From assembly GCF_002968015.1 (NCBI RefSeq), contig NZ_PUIP01000001.1, positions 124,001-188,000 on the forward strand: a stretch of DNA of 64,000 nucleotides, read 5' to 3'. Shown here in pieces: positions 16,891-26,748 of this stretch. Both the position numbers and the translations under genes were made by a program. The notes under the pieces are model-generated. The model was given only the letters and a program-made list of their open reading frames with translations, had not been told where the DNA came from and searched no databases. The DNA comes from Massilia phosphatilytica. GTDB taxonomy: Bacteria > Pseudomonadota > Gammaproteobacteria > Burkholderiales > Burkholderiaceae_D. Numbering within the stretch: the stretch's first letter is position 1; every line of letters begins with the position of its first letter.

Positions 16891-17630
16891 GTCGTCCTGC
16901 CTTCCAGGATCGTCACGTCGGCCGAGAACACATAGCCCTCGTTGCGCAGGGTCTTGATGTAGCGGGGCTCGCGCGCGCCGTCGCCCAGGCGCTGGCGCAG
17001 GCGGCTCACGAGCAGGTCGATCGAGCGGTCGAAGAATTCCGCATCGTTGCCGTGCGTGAGGCCCATCAGCTGGTCGCGCGACAGCACGCGCTGCGGGTGG
17101 TCGAGGAACACGCGCAGCAGGCGGTATTCCGCGCCGCTCATCGCGACCTCGACGCCGCTCTCGTCCAGCAGGTGGCGGCCGACCGTGTCGAGGCGCCAGT
17201 CGCCGAATGCGATCAGTTTCGCGGCTTCCGTCACCTGCAGGTTCGGCGGCAGCATGCGCGTGCGGCGCAGCACGGCGCGGATGCGGGCCAGCAGTTCGCG
17301 CACGGCGAACGGCTTCGGCACATAGTCGTCGGCGCCGAGTTCCAGGCCGACGACGCGATCCGTCTCGTCGTCGCGCGCCGTCAGCATCACGATGGGGATC
17401 GCGCGGTGCTTCCCCGCGCGCAGTTCGCGGCACAGGGTGAGGCCGTCCTCGCCGGGCATCATGATGTCGAGCAGGATCAGGTCGGGCGTCGCGTGCATCA
17501 GCGCGTTGCGCATTTCGCGGCCGTTGCCGGCCAGCGTGACGCGCAGGCCCTGCTTTTCCAGATAGGCGCCGACCAGTTCGCGGATGCCGCGGTCGTCGTC
17601 GACGACCAGGACGTGATCGGTCTCGTTCAT
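16887..17630 (-). CDS. OmpR-family response regulator
   Basis: 247-residue two-domain regulator: receiver with acidic pair Asp11/Asp12, phosphoacceptor Asp55 (LLDIMMPGEDG) and Lys106 (YVPKPF), then a winged-helix DNA-binding domain (VEVAMSGAEYRLLRVFLDHP, DLLVSRLRQRLG, IKTLRNEGYVFSAD). Start ATG is preceded by AAGGAGAAC. First gene of the unit, kinase second. Three GACACAT-type boxes lie between it and the divergent ccdA-like gene and are candidate binding sites. Confidence 0.92.
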   Translation of the reverse strand: MNETDHVLVVDDDRGIRELVGAYLEKQGLRVTLAGNGREMRNALMHATPDLILLDIMMPGEDGLTLCRELRAGKHRAIPIVMLTARDDETDRVVGLELGADDYVPKPFAVRELLARIRAVLRRTRMLPPNLQVTEAAKLIAFGDWRLDTVGRHLLDESGVEVAMSGAEYRLLRVFLDHPQRVLSRDQLMGLTHGNDAEFFDRSIDLLVSRLRQRLGDGAREPRYIKTLRNEGYVFSADVTILEGRTT

Positions 17631-17693
17631 AGGTTCTCCTTCGTTGGTTGCAGGGCTACTGTAGCGCGACGTCGCGGCGTCATTATGTCCGAA

Positions 17694-17753
17694 TGTGTCG
17701 GGGGCTGGACAGGACACATCGCCTGACAAAAATGGGAGGTTGCGGACACATCG
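17694..17753. promoter_or_regulatory. Candidate response-regulator boxes (GGACACATCG)
   Basis: GGACACATCG occurs at 17712-17721 and 17744-17753, start to start 32 bases (about three helix turns), and a related inverted copy AATGTGTCG at 17692-17700. They lie in the divergent gap between the response regulator and the CcdA-like gene. Repeats of this kind often bind OmpR-family dimers. Confidence 0.4.
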
Positions 17754-17803
17754 TGCACACACCGCGGGCGTCCAATGGAGTCTCACAAATACAGGAGGCT
17801 CCC

Positions 17804-18496
17804 ATGACCAACCCGATCGAATCCCCGCTTGCGCTGCTGGCCGGCCTGGCCACGGTGGCGTCCCCGTGCGTGCTGCCCGTGCTGCCGTTCCTGCTCGGCG
17901 CAACGGTGAAGCAATCCAGCCGCCGGCGCCCGCTGCTGATCGTGGCCGGCTTCGTGCTGTCGTTCTCCGCGTTCGCGCTGGCGCTGGGCGCCGTGTCGAG
18001 CGCCGCGCAGCTGGCGCAGGAGACCCTGCGCAACGTCGCGATCGTGCTGCTGGGCGTATCGGGCCTGTTGCGGATCTGGTCGCGGCCGTGGGACCTGCTC
18101 GTCGACACCGTCCGCCCGCTGTGGGCGAAGCTGCGCGGGGGCGATGCGGTGCCGAAGCCGAGCGGCGCGTTCGTGCTGGGCCTGTCGCTGGGCGCCGTGT
18201 GGACGCCGTGCGCCGGTCCCGTCCTCGCCTCGATTCTCGCCCTCGTCGTGCAGGCTCACGATCCTGCCAAAGCCGTGCGGCTCGTCGGGCTGTATGCGCT
18301 CGGCGCCGCGCTGCCGATGCTGGCGCTGATCCACGGCGGCCAGGCCATCGTCCAGCGTGTGCGCGGCGTGGCCCGGCATGCGGTGGCCCTGCAGCGCGCG
18401 TTCGGCGTGCTCGTGCTGGCCAGCGCGGCCGCGATCTGGTTCCAGGTGGATACGCAGATCGCCGCCCATGTCCCGTCCATCTTCCCAACCCTGTAA
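17804..18496 (+). CDS. CcdA-like thiol electron transporter
   Basis: 230-residue membrane protein of the CcdA/DsbD-beta family, which moves electrons from cytoplasmic thioredoxin across the inner membrane. The two redox cysteines are Cys22 (VASPCVLPVLPF) and Cys136 (VWTPCAGPVLAS), each in its proline-flanked motif; about six membrane segments are visible. Strong CAGGAGG ribosome site. The next gene, 10 bases later, is a periplasmic thioredoxin with motif CINC, so the pair forms a split DsbD/DipZ-like reducing path. Confidence 0.88.
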   Translation: MTNPIESPLALLAGLATVASPCVLPVLPFLLGATVKQSSRRRPLLIVAGFVLSFSAFALALGAVSSAAQLAQETLRNVAIVLLGVSGLLRIWSRPWDLLVDTVRPLWAKLRGGDAVPKPSGAFVLGLSLGAVWTPCAGPVLASILALVVQAHDPAKAVRLVGLYALGAALPMLALIHGGQAIVQRVRGVARHAVALQRAFGVLVLASAAAIWFQVDTQIAAHVPSIFPTL

Positions 18497-18506
18497 GGAG
18501 TTCACC

Positions 18507-19004
18507 ATGAAAATCGCCATCCGTTCCCTCATCGCCGCTGCCGCCTTCATTGCCGCTGGTGCAAGCGCCGCCCCCGCACCGGAATTCGCGGGCATCGACA
18601 ACTGGATCAACAGCGCGCCTTTGAGCATGCAGCAGCTGCGCGGCAAGGTGGTGCTCGTGGACTTCTGGACGTATGACTGCATCAACTGCCAGCACGTGCT
18701 GCCGTATGTGAAAGGCTGGCACCAGAAGTACAAGGACCAGGGGCTCGTCGTCGTCGGCGTGCACACGCCGGAATACGGGTTCGAGCGCAACCTGAACAAC
18801 GTGAAAACCGCCGTGCAGCGCAACGGGATTACGTTCCCGGTCGCGCAGGACAACCGGTATGCCACCTGGAGTGCGTACAACAACCAGTTCTGGCCGGCGT
18901 TCTACCTGGTCGACAAGAAGGGCGAAGTCGTCTACACGCACTTCGGCGAAGGGGATTATGCGCAGACCGAGGCGACGATCCGCAAGCTGCTGGCGCAGCC
19001 GTGA
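18507..19004 (+). CDS. Periplasmic thioredoxin-like protein (TlpA/DipZ C-terminal type)
   Basis: 165-residue secreted protein with signal peptide MKIAIRSLIAAAAFIAAGAS ending near AAP. The thioredoxin fold shows VVLVDFWTYDCINCQHVLPY with redox cysteines 58 and 61, then GVHTPEYGFE and NQFWPAFYLVD with the cis-proline region. WTYDCINC is typical of the DipZ-type domain. Likely receives electrons from the CcdA-like protein and reduces an envelope target. Its stop abuts the convergent RDD gene with one base between. Confidence 0.88.
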   Translation: MKIAIRSLIAAAAFIAAGASAAPAPEFAGIDNWINSAPLSMQQLRGKVVLVDFWTYDCINCQHVLPYVKGWHQKYKDQGLVVVGVHTPEYGFERNLNNVKTAVQRNGITFPVAQDNRYATWSAYNNQFWPAFYLVDKKGEVVYTHFGEGDYAQTEATIRKLLAQP

Positions 19005-19005
19005 G

Positions 19006-19530
19006 TTACGACGCTTCGGCGGGCGTGACGGGGGCGTTGGCCTTCGTCCGCTTCGGCAGCAATACGAGGCGCGTGCCGGCCAGGCGGTCGTGCAGGAACT
19101 GGCGGTCGCGATCGAAGAGGGCCGTGAGGCCCCAGGCCAGCACGCCCACGGCGACGGCCGCGCCGATCTGGGCCTTGTCCTTCAGCCCGAGCGCCGTACA
19201 GGCGAGGAGGGCGGGCAGGAACCAGCCCCAGGCCAGCAGGTAGCGGGCGATGGCCTGGCGCAGCGGCAGGCGCGCGCCGCCGTTCGTGACGACCTGCATG
19301 CGCCATGTCTTCATCGCCAGCGTGTGGCCGCTGTTGGTCCAGCCCCAGACGAAATAGGTGCCGGTGACGACGAACAGCCAGACTTTCATGGCGTACTGAA
19401 ATACGGGCGCGTGGTTGTTGCGCGTGACGACGAGGAACAGCGCCACCGCCAGCATCTCCACCGCCAGCAACAGGAAGGTCTCGTAGACCATCGTGATCAG
19501 GCGACGCTTGATGCTTGGCGTTTCATGCAT
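19006..19530 (-). CDS. RDD family membrane protein
   Basis: 174-residue protein with three or four membrane segments and the RDD hallmarks: an Arg near the start (SIKRRLITMVYE), GHTLAMKTWRMQVV and an Asp-rich end DRDRQFLHDRLAGTRLV. RDD proteins are possible ion or solute transporters but most have no proven role. Last gene of the unit sigma factor-DUF3619-DUF3106-RDD, 10 bases after DUF3106. Confidence 0.85.
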   Translation of the reverse strand: MHETPSIKRRLITMVYETFLLLAVEMLAVALFLVVTRNNHAPVFQYAMKVWLFVVTGTYFVWGWTNSGHTLAMKTWRMQVVTNGGARLPLRQAIARYLLAWGWFLPALLACTALGLKDKAQIGAAVAVGVLAWGLTALFDRDRQFLHDRLAGTRLVLLPKRTKANAPVTPAEAS

Positions 19531-19540
19531 GGCGATCCGT

Positions 19541-20317
19541 TCAGGCGTTGTTGGGTGTGATGCCCCAGTTGGCCGGCACCTGCTTTTCCGGCTCCGGTGC
19601 GGGCTGGGGATTGGCGGGCGGCTGCGCGGGTACCGCCGGGACGGAGGCCGGCGGTGGCGGCGGCGTCACGCACGGCGGGGCGGCCGAGACGGTATTCCTG
19701 ATCATGCCGGCAGGGCACGACGTCGCGCCCTGGCCCAGCGGTGCGACGACCTTGCCGTTGGCCTGGGACGGCACGACGCGCGGCGTCTTGCGGGCCGAGG
19801 CCGAGGCGGCCAGTTTCTTTTTCTGTTCTTCCGGCAGCTGCAGGTAGCTTTCCCACGTCGCGTTCTTTTGCTCGGGGGCGATCTTGCGGGTGCGCGTATA
19901 GGTTTCGCGCGCCAGTTCGCGCTGCTCGGGCGTCAGCTTGGCCCAGGCGCGCATCCGTTCGTGCACGCGCTGCTGTTCTTCGGGTTGCAACGTCGCGAAG
20001 CGGTTCGCGAGCTGCAGCCATTTCTGCTTGCGCACGCCATCCATCTGGTCCCACTCGCCCTGCAGCGGCTGCAGGGCCACCTGCTGGGCCGGCGTCAGGC
20101 TGCGCCACAGGGGCTTGTCGCTGCCCTTGTGATTGCCGGTGGACGGCCTGGTGGACTGGGTGGACGTCGCGGCGGTGGCGTCGGCCGCCGCGTCGCGCGT
20201 GGCCGGGCCCGATGCGACGGGAGGGAAGCCGCCTTGCTGATGAACGGTCAGTGCGGCCGCGCCAACGAGCACGACGGCGGCGGCGGCGCCGGCAACCTTG
20301 AGCTTGTTAGCCGTCAT
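19541..20317 (-). CDS. DUF3106 protein, membrane-anchored
   Basis: 258-residue protein with one N-terminal membrane segment (KVAGAAAAVVLVGAAALTV), a central DUF3106 helical region (about 70-170: WRSLTPAQQVALQPLQGEW, ANRFATLQPEEQQRVHERMR, WAKLTPEQRELARETY) and a Pro/Ala-rich tail. The repeated LTPxQ/LQPEEQ heptads resemble Spy/CpxP-like periplasmic helices, so it may sense or buffer envelope stress. Starts 3 bases past DUF3619 with GGATGACGG spanning the junction. Function not established. Confidence 0.75.
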   Translation of the reverse strand: MTANKLKVAGAAAAVVLVGAAALTVHQQGGFPPVASGPATRDAAADATAATSTQSTRPSTGNHKGSDKPLWRSLTPAQQVALQPLQGEWDQMDGVRKQKWLQLANRFATLQPEEQQRVHERMRAWAKLTPEQRELARETYTRTRKIAPEQKNATWESYLQLPEEQKKKLAASASARKTPRVVPSQANGKVVAPLGQGATSCPAGMIRNTVSAAPPCVTPPPPPASVPAVPAQPPANPQPAPEPEKQVPANWGITPNNA

Positions 20318-20320
20318 CCT

Positions 20321-20752
20321 TTACTGGGCTCGCTGCGGCTGTTGCTGTACTTGCTGCTGTTGCGCCAGGTAAGCGTTGAAGCCGTGGTCGGTGTAGGCGG
20401 TCAGGGGCAGGTCGTCGGACAGCACGGCCGCATCCAGCTCGGCCAGCTCGGCGGCACGCTGCTGGGTTTCGTACTGGTACACGCCCACCATGCCGGCCGC
20501 CATCAGCAGCAGCGGTGCGACGACGGCGGCGCGCGCCACCCACTGCATCGAGAACAGCGCGCCCAGGTCGAACGAAGCACGCTGCTGCTGTTTGGCGCGG
20601 ACGGGCGCATCGGTAGCATTCGCTCTTTTTCGTGCGAGCGCGGCCGCGCGCGCGGCGGCGAGACGGTCGGTCGTCGAGGCCGGCAGGTTGTCGAGGTTGT
20701 CGTTCAGGGCGTGGCGAATCTTGTACGCCAGGTTGATGTCGTCGGTGTTCAT
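20321..20752 (-). CDS. DUF3619 protein, probable anti-sigma factor
   Basis: 143-residue single-pass membrane protein: a cytoplasmic N-terminal part (INLAYKIRHALNDNLDNLPA) , one membrane helix around 72-92 (VARAAVVAPLLLMAAGMVGV) and a short periplasmic end rich in Gln. It overlaps the sigma-factor stop by four bases, the usual layout of a sigma/anti-sigma pair. Anti-sigma function is inferred from layout and topology; the family has no proven role that I know of. Confidence 0.7.
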   Translation of the reverse strand: MNTDDINLAYKIRHALNDNLDNLPASTTDRLAAARAAALARKRANATDAPVRAKQQQRASFDLGALFSMQWVARAAVVAPLLLMAAGMVGVYQYETQQRAAELAELDAAVLSDDLPLTAYTDHGFNAYLAQQQQVQQQPQRAQ

Positions 20753-21318
20753 AATTTAATTCCCTTGGCCTCCAGGGCTTTTTGCAAGGCATGCGTGGCG
20801 CGAGAGCAATGCGTTTTTACACTGCCCTCGGAGCATCCCATCGCTTGGGCCGTCTCGGCCACATCCATGTCCTGCCAGTAACGCATGAGGAACGCTTCCC
20901 GTTGACGCGCCGGGAGCTTTTGTATCTCTTCCTCGATCAGACTCAGCGTTTGTGCCCGTTCGACCTGGTCCGCGCTCGACTCCGCGGCGGACGTTCCTTC
21001 CTCGGCCTCATAAGATGCCAGTATATCAAATTCCTCGTCGTCGTCGTCCCGGCGACCGAGGCCTCCGAAGAGGCTGACCCAGGTATTCCTGACCTTTTCG
21101 CGGCGGAAGTAATCGAGGATGGTGTTCTGCAGGATGCGCTGGAAGAGCATCGGCAATTCGGCCAGGGGCTTGTCGCCGTACTTCTCCGCCAGCTTGATCA
21201 TGGCGTCCTGAACGATGTCGAGCGCTGCCTCGTCCTTGCGGACTGCGTACGCCGCCTGCTTGAAGGCGCGCCGCTCGACACTCTCGAGGAAGTCGTTGAG
21301 TTCTTTATCAGTGGCCAT
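20749..21318 (-). CDS. RNA polymerase sigma factor (ECF-like)
   Basis: About 189 residues. Region 2 is visible in RRAFKQAAYAVRKDEAALDI and DAMIKLAEKYG, FQRILQNTILDYFRREKVR; region 4 in LIEEEIQKLPARQREAFLMR, DVAETAQAMGCSEGSVKTHC. The linker is long and acidic (RRDDDDEEFD...). ATG at MATDKELND was chosen; a GTG seven codons upstream is possible but has no better ribosome site. Coupled to DUF3619, its probable anti-sigma factor. Confidence 0.88.
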   Translation of the reverse strand: MATDKELNDFLESVERRAFKQAAYAVRKDEAALDIVQDAMIKLAEKYGDKPLAELPMLFQRILQNTILDYFRREKVRNTWVSLFGGLGRRDDDDEEFDILASYEAEEGTSAAESSADQVERAQTLSLIEEEIQKLPARQREAFLMRYWQDMDVAETAQAMGCSEGSVKTHCSRATHALQKALEAKGIKL

Positions 21319-21487
21319 GCGATATGTGGTGGACGCCACCGGTACGTTGCCTGTGGCTTTTCGGAAAACTTTCGAATCCTAGCAAAATTTACGGATGACC
21401 GCACCCGAAACAGGCAGGGTGGTGTGTGCGGTCTTCCCTTATTGACTCTAGAATGGTCGGATTAACATTGTTTAGGAGATAGGTGTG

Positions 21488-22111
21488 ATGCGCATCCTCG
21501 GCAAGGCAAGCTCGATCAACGTCCGCAAGGTGTTGTGGACCGCAAGCGAACTCGGCGTCGCGTTCGAACGGGAAGACTGGGGCAGCGGCTTCCGCTCCAC
21601 GCAGGAACCGGAATTCCTCGCGCTGAATCCGAACGCGATGGTGCCGGTGCTGGTCGACGGGGATGTCGTGCTGTGGGAGTCGAACACGATCAGCCGCTAC
21701 CTGGCCACGCGTTATGGCGACGGGTGCCTGCTTCCGGTCGACGTGCCGGCCCGCGCGAAGGTGGAGCAGTGGATGGACTGGCAGGCGACGGAATTGAACA
21801 ATGCGTGGCGCTATGCGTTCATGGGCCTGGTGCGCAACAGTCCCGCGCACCAGGATCCGGTCCAGATCGCCGCCGGCATCGCCGGCTGGAATCGCCAGAT
21901 GGGCCTGCTCGAGCGGCACCTGGAAACGGCCGGCGACTACGTGGCGGGCGGGGCGTTCTCGCTGGCCGACATCGTGCTGGGCCTGTCCGCGCACCGCTGG
22001 CGCAAGACGCCGATGGACGAACGGCCCGGCTATCCCGCCGTCGCGGCCTGGATGGCGCGGCTGGAAGCCCGGCCCGCCGCGCGCGCGTGGCTGCCGGACG
22101 ATGTCGCTTGA
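21488..22111 (+). CDS. Glutathione S-transferase
   Basis: 207-residue GST: thioredoxin-fold half with MRILGKASSINVRKVLWTAS, LNPNAMVPVLVDGD and LWESNTISRYLATRY (glutathione contacts), then a helical half ending in the N-capping region GGAFSLADIVLGLSAHRW. AGGAG lies nine bases before the ATG, favouring it over the GTG one codon earlier. Stands alone; substrate unknown. Confidence 0.88.
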   Translation: MRILGKASSINVRKVLWTASELGVAFEREDWGSGFRSTQEPEFLALNPNAMVPVLVDGDVVLWESNTISRYLATRYGDGCLLPVDVPARAKVEQWMDWQATELNNAWRYAFMGLVRNSPAHQDPVQIAAGIAGWNRQMGLLERHLETAGDYVAGGAFSLADIVLGLSAHRWRKTPMDERPGYPAVAAWMARLEARPAARAWLPDDVA

Positions 22112-22471
22112 AAAAATCATTATTTATCTTGACCAGAATGGTGCAACGCAGTAAGGTATAGAACGCTTTGCACCCCCGAAGCTTATTGTCAAGCCAGCTT
22201 GTCACACAAAGTCAACCTCGGCATGACGCGCTTTCACAATGTAGGCAGTTTGCTCCAACCCGTGCCACAAGCGCGAGAGATTCGCATTCCGCTACAGTAA
22301 CTCAAGCCGAACGAGTTGCGTCCAGCGCCGGTTCGTAAGGATCCTACGGCATCCTGAAAGATCGACGTGACCGCAGAAAGAAGGGAAGCATGAGCACTGT
22401 TGCGTGACACGTATCTCGTCAGGGACGAGCATCCGATCAATCTCCCTATGGGTTTTGAAAGGAAACGTATC
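22112..22471 (+). other. Long leader/promoter region of ilvB
   Basis: 360 bases without a convincing gene. It contains a possible promoter (TTGACC at 22129-22134 with a weak -10 TAAGGT 17 bases on, followed by TATAGA), and a small hairpin CTCGTC-agg-GACGAG at 22415-22429 about 45 bases before ilvB. No peptide rich in Ile, Val or Leu was found, so classical attenuation is not supported. A long untranslated leader is likely. Confidence 0.4.
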
Positions 22472-24196
22472 ATGAGTAACGACGCAGCAGCTCCCATCAC
22501 GGGCGCTGAGATCGTAGTCCGTTGCCTGGCGGAAGAGGGCGTGAAACACGTCTTCGGTTACCCCGGCGGTGCGGTTCTCTACATCTACGACGCCATCTTC
22601 AAGCAGGACAAATTCCAGCACATCCTGGTACGCCACGAGCAGGCAGCCGTGCACGCGGCCGACGCGTATTCGCGCAGCTCGCATGAAGTGGGCGTATGCC
22701 TGGTCACGTCCGGTCCGGGCGTCACCAATGCCGTCACCGGCCTCTCCACCGCATACATGGATTCGATTCCGATGGTCGTGATTTCCGGCCAGGTTCCGAC
22801 CAATGCGATCGGCCAGGACGCCTTCCAGGAATGCGACACCGTGGGCATCACGCGCCCGGTGGTGAAACACAATTTCCTCGTCAAGGACGTCAAAGACCTT
22901 GCCGATACCATCAAGAAAGCCTTCTATATCGCACGCACCGGCCGTCCGGGCCCGGTCCTCGTCGATATCCCGAAGGACGTGAGCATGCAGAAGGCGACGT
23001 ACTCGTACCCGAAAGAGGTCGAGATGCGTTCCTACCGCCCCGTCGACAAGGGCCACGCCGGCCAGATCCGCAAGGCGGTGCAACTGCTGCTGGCGGCCGA
23101 GCGTCCGATGATCTACACGGGCGGCGGCGTCATTCTCGCCAATGCATCGAACGAACTGAACAAGCTGGTCGACAAGCTCGGCTTCCCGGTCACGAACACG
23201 CTGATGGGCCTGGGCGCGTACCGCGCCACCGACAAGAAATTCGTCGGCATGCCGGGCATGCACGGCACCTATGAAGCGAACATGGCGATGCAGCACTGCG
23301 ACGTCCTGATCGCCATCGGCGCCCGCTTCGACGACCGCGTGATCGGCAACCCGAAGCACTTCGCATCGAACCCGCGCAAGATCATCCACATCGACATCGA
23401 CCCGTCGTCGATCTCGAAGCGCGTGAAAGTGGACATCCCCATCGTCGGCAACGTCAAGGACGTGCTGGTCGAACTGCTGTCGCAGCTGGATGCCGCCGAG
23501 CAGCGTCCGAACCCGGCCGTGCAGAAGTGGTGGCAGCAGATCGAGGACTGGCGCGGCCGCGAGTGCCTGCGCTATGCGACCTCGGATGAGCTGATCAAGC
23601 CGCAGTCCGTCGTCGAGAAAGTGTGGGAAGTCACCGGCGGCGACGCGTTCATCACGTCGGACGTGGGCCAGCACCAGATGTGGGCCGCGCAATACTACCC
23701 GTTCGACAAGCCGCGCCGCTGGATCAACTCCGGTGGCCTGGGCACGATGGGCGTGGGCCTGCCGTACGCGATGGGCGTGCAGATGGCGAACCCGGGTGCG
23801 ACCGTGGCCTGCATCACGGGCGAGGGTTCGATCCAGATGAACATCCAGGAACTCGCGACCTGCAAGCAGTATCACCTGACGCCGAAGATCATCCTCCTGA
23901 ACAACCGCTTCCTGGGCATGGTGCGCCAGTGGCAGGAACTCGACTACGGTTCGCGCTATTCCGAGTCGTACATGGATTCCCTGCCGGACTTCGAGAAGCT
24001 GGCCGAGGCCTATGGCCACGTCGGCATGCGCATCGAGAAGCCGGGCGACGTCGACGGCGCGCTGCGCGAAGCGTTCGCCATGAAGGACCGCCTGGTGTTC
24101 ATGAACTTCATTACCGACCGCAGCGAAAACGTCTGGCCGATGGTCAAGACGGGTAAAGGCCTGTCGGAAATGCTGCTCGGATCGGAGGACCTGTAA
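22472..24196 (+). CDS. ilvB: Acetolactate synthase, large (catalytic) subunit
   Basis: 574-residue thiamine-diphosphate enzyme making 2-acetolactate or 2-aceto-2-hydroxybutyrate, the first shared step of Val/Leu/Ile synthesis. The activating Glu is in VRHEQAAVHAADAY; the cofactor motif is TGEGSIQMNIQELAT ending at LLNNRFLGM (Glu replaces the Asp of the common GDG, as I recall from other betaproteobacterial enzymes); FAD region GARFDDRVIGNP. The start MSNDAAAPITGAE follows AAAGGAAACG; an upstream in-frame TTG would add 24 non-family residues. TAATG overlap with ilvN. Confidence 0.96.
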   Translation: MSNDAAAPITGAEIVVRCLAEEGVKHVFGYPGGAVLYIYDAIFKQDKFQHILVRHEQAAVHAADAYSRSSHEVGVCLVTSGPGVTNAVTGLSTAYMDSIPMVVISGQVPTNAIGQDAFQECDTVGITRPVVKHNFLVKDVKDLADTIKKAFYIARTGRPGPVLVDIPKDVSMQKATYSYPKEVEMRSYRPVDKGHAGQIRKAVQLLLAAERPMIYTGGGVILANASNELNKLVDKLGFPVTNTLMGLGAYRATDKKFVGMPGMHGTYEANMAMQHCDVLIAIGARFDDRVIGNPKHFASNPRKIIHIDIDPSSISKRVKVDIPIVGNVKDVLVELLSQLDAAEQRPNPAVQKWWQQIEDWRGRECLRYATSDELIKPQSVVEKVWEVTGGDAFITSDVGQHQMWAAQYYPFDKPRRWINSGGLGTMGVGLPYAMGVQMANPGATVACITGEGSIQMNIQELATCKQYHLTPKIILLNNRFLGMVRQWQELDYGSRYSESYMDSLPDFEKLAEAYGHVGMRIEKPGDVDGALREAFAMKDRLVFMNFITDRSENVWPMVKTGKGLSEMLLGSEDL

Positions 24197-24687
24197 TGCG
24201 ACACATCATCTCCGTCCTGCTGGAAAACGAAGCCGGCGCGCTGTCGCGCGTGGTGGGCCTGTTCTCGGCACGCGGCTACAACATCGAGACGCTGACCGTG
24301 GCGCCGACCGAAGACGCTACCCTGTCGCGCATGACCATCGTGACGACGGGTTCGGACGACATCATCGAGCAGATCACCAAGCACCTGAACCGCCTCATCG
24401 AGGTAGTGAAGGTGGTCGACCTGACCGAAGGCCAGCACATCGAGCGCGAGCTCATGCTGATCAAGGTGAGGGCGGTGGGCAAGGAGCGCGAGGAAATGAA
24501 GCGCACCGCCGACATCTTCCGCGGCCGCATCATCGACGTGACGGAAAAAACGTACACGATCGAGCTGACGGGCGCGAAGAGCAAGCTGGACGCCTTCATC
24601 GACGCCATCGACCGCGCCTCGATCCTCGAGACCGTCCGCACGGGCGGTTCCGGCATCGGCCGCGGCGAGCGCATCCTCAAGGTTTGA
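24196..24687 (+). CDS. ilvN: Acetolactate synthase, small (regulatory) subunit
   Basis: 163-residue regulatory subunit with an N-terminal ACT domain (MRHIISVLLENEAGALSRVV, FSARGYNIETLTV) that binds valine for feedback inhibition, and a C-terminal ALS_ss domain (LMLIKVRAV, FRGRIIDVTEKTYTIELTG). Normal length; stimulates the large subunit. Starts on the ilvB stop. Confidence 0.96.
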   Translation: MRHIISVLLENEAGALSRVVGLFSARGYNIETLTVAPTEDATLSRMTIVTTGSDDIIEQITKHLNRLIEVVKVVDLTEGQHIERELMLIKVRAVGKEREEMKRTADIFRGRIIDVTEKTYTIELTGAKSKLDAFIDAIDRASILETVRTGGSGIGRGERILKV

Positions 24688-24758
24688 CGCTGGCGATTCA
24701 TTCGGTGGACCCTGCGTCCACCAAACAAAATAACGAAACACGAAAAGCACAGGATTAA

Positions 24759-25778
<1,020 letters not shown>

Positions 25779-25796
25779 TCGTCGTAAGCTGACTCG

Positions 25797-25829
25797 AAAA
25801 ACGCCCCCGCTTGCCGGGGGCGTTTTTTT
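25797..25829 (+). terminator. Rho-independent terminator after ilvC
   Basis: ACGCCCCCG-ctt-GCCGGGGGCGT-type stem followed by seven T. Ends the ilvB-ilvN-ilvC unit. Confidence 0.9.
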
Positions 25830-25947
25830 GTGTCCTTCGTTTGCAATCAATTGCAACTTTCCATTACATAAACTCGACTTTCGCGCCAGACCGGTTATCG
25901 TTCTCCTGCCGCGGCAATGCGCCGCGAACGAATCAAGGAGAACAACA

Positions 25948-26715
25948 ATGTCCATCAAAAAACTCGTCCTGTTGTCGGCGCTGGGTGTCGCGCTGTCCGC
26001 ACAAGCCCAGAGTGCGCCTGCCACGAGCGGTACCCTCGTCATCGTGCCCGCGTTCGGCGAAGTGAAACATGCCAACGACGAGGCGACCATCACGTTCGCC
26101 GTCGAGGAGCAGGACAAGGACCGCGCCGCCGCGACGGCCCGCGTCAACCAGAAGATGAAGCAGGGCACCGAGGTCGTGCGCCGCGAGGATCCGCAGGCGG
26201 AATTGAAAACGGTCGGCTATTACACCTACCCCGTTTATCCGGAAGTGCCGGACGGCCCGCGTCCGCTGGCGAACCCCGCCGCGCGCCGCGTCCCGATCGG
26301 CTGGCGCGTCGGCCAGTATCTCGAAGTGAAAACGCGCAACCTGCAGGCGCTGCCGAAGACGGCCGCCGCCGCGCAGAAGGTCGTCAACCTGAACGGCATC
26401 GACTATCACCTGAGCCCGGAACTGAGCAAGCGCCTGGACGACGAGCGCATCGCCGCCACGTACCGCAACCTGAACGAGCGCATCGCCTCGATCGCGCGCG
26501 CGATGGGCCGCAACGTGAACGATGCCGTCATCGACACGGTCGACTTCGAAGGCAGCGGCAATTACGCGGGCGGCCAGGCCGAGGCGGCTGCGGCACCGCA
26601 GATGATGCGCATGTCGGCCAAGCGCGCGGACATGGCCGAGATGCCGGAACCGAGCTTCGAGCCGGGCGAGACGACCTTGCAGATGCGTCTCGTGGGCAAG
26701 GTGAAATTCCGCTGA
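25948..26715 (+). CDS. SIMPL domain (DUF541) periplasmic protein
   Basis: 255-residue secreted protein with signal peptide MSIKKLVLLSALGVALSAQA and a SIMPL/DUF541 domain: GTLVIVPAFGEVKHANDEAT, FAVEEQDKDRAAATARVNQK, VGYYTYPVY, WRVGQYLEVKTRNL. Related proteins (for example YggE) are linked to oxidative stress, but the molecular role is not known. CAAGGAGAACAAC ribosome site. It interrupts the usual ilvC-pssA neighbourhood and has its own gap on each side. Confidence 0.85.
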   Translation: MSIKKLVLLSALGVALSAQAQSAPATSGTLVIVPAFGEVKHANDEATITFAVEEQDKDRAAATARVNQKMKQGTEVVRREDPQAELKTVGYYTYPVYPEVPDGPRPLANPAARRVPIGWRVGQYLEVKTRNLQALPKTAAAAQKVVNLNGIDYHLSPELSKRLDDERIAATYRNLNERIASIARAMGRNVNDAVIDTVDFEGSGNYAGGQAEAAAAPQMMRMSAKRADMAEMPEPSFEPGETTLQMRLVGKVKFR

Positions 26716-26748
26716 GGATAGCCGTTCGCTAACAGGGGGTGCGGACAC

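Noticed and set aside
22390-22407. Five-codon frame (Met-Ser-Thr-Val-Ala) in the ilvB leader with a good ribosome site
   Set aside because: Too short and with a single branched-chain codon; no competing terminator structure seen, so no support for an attenuation peptide.
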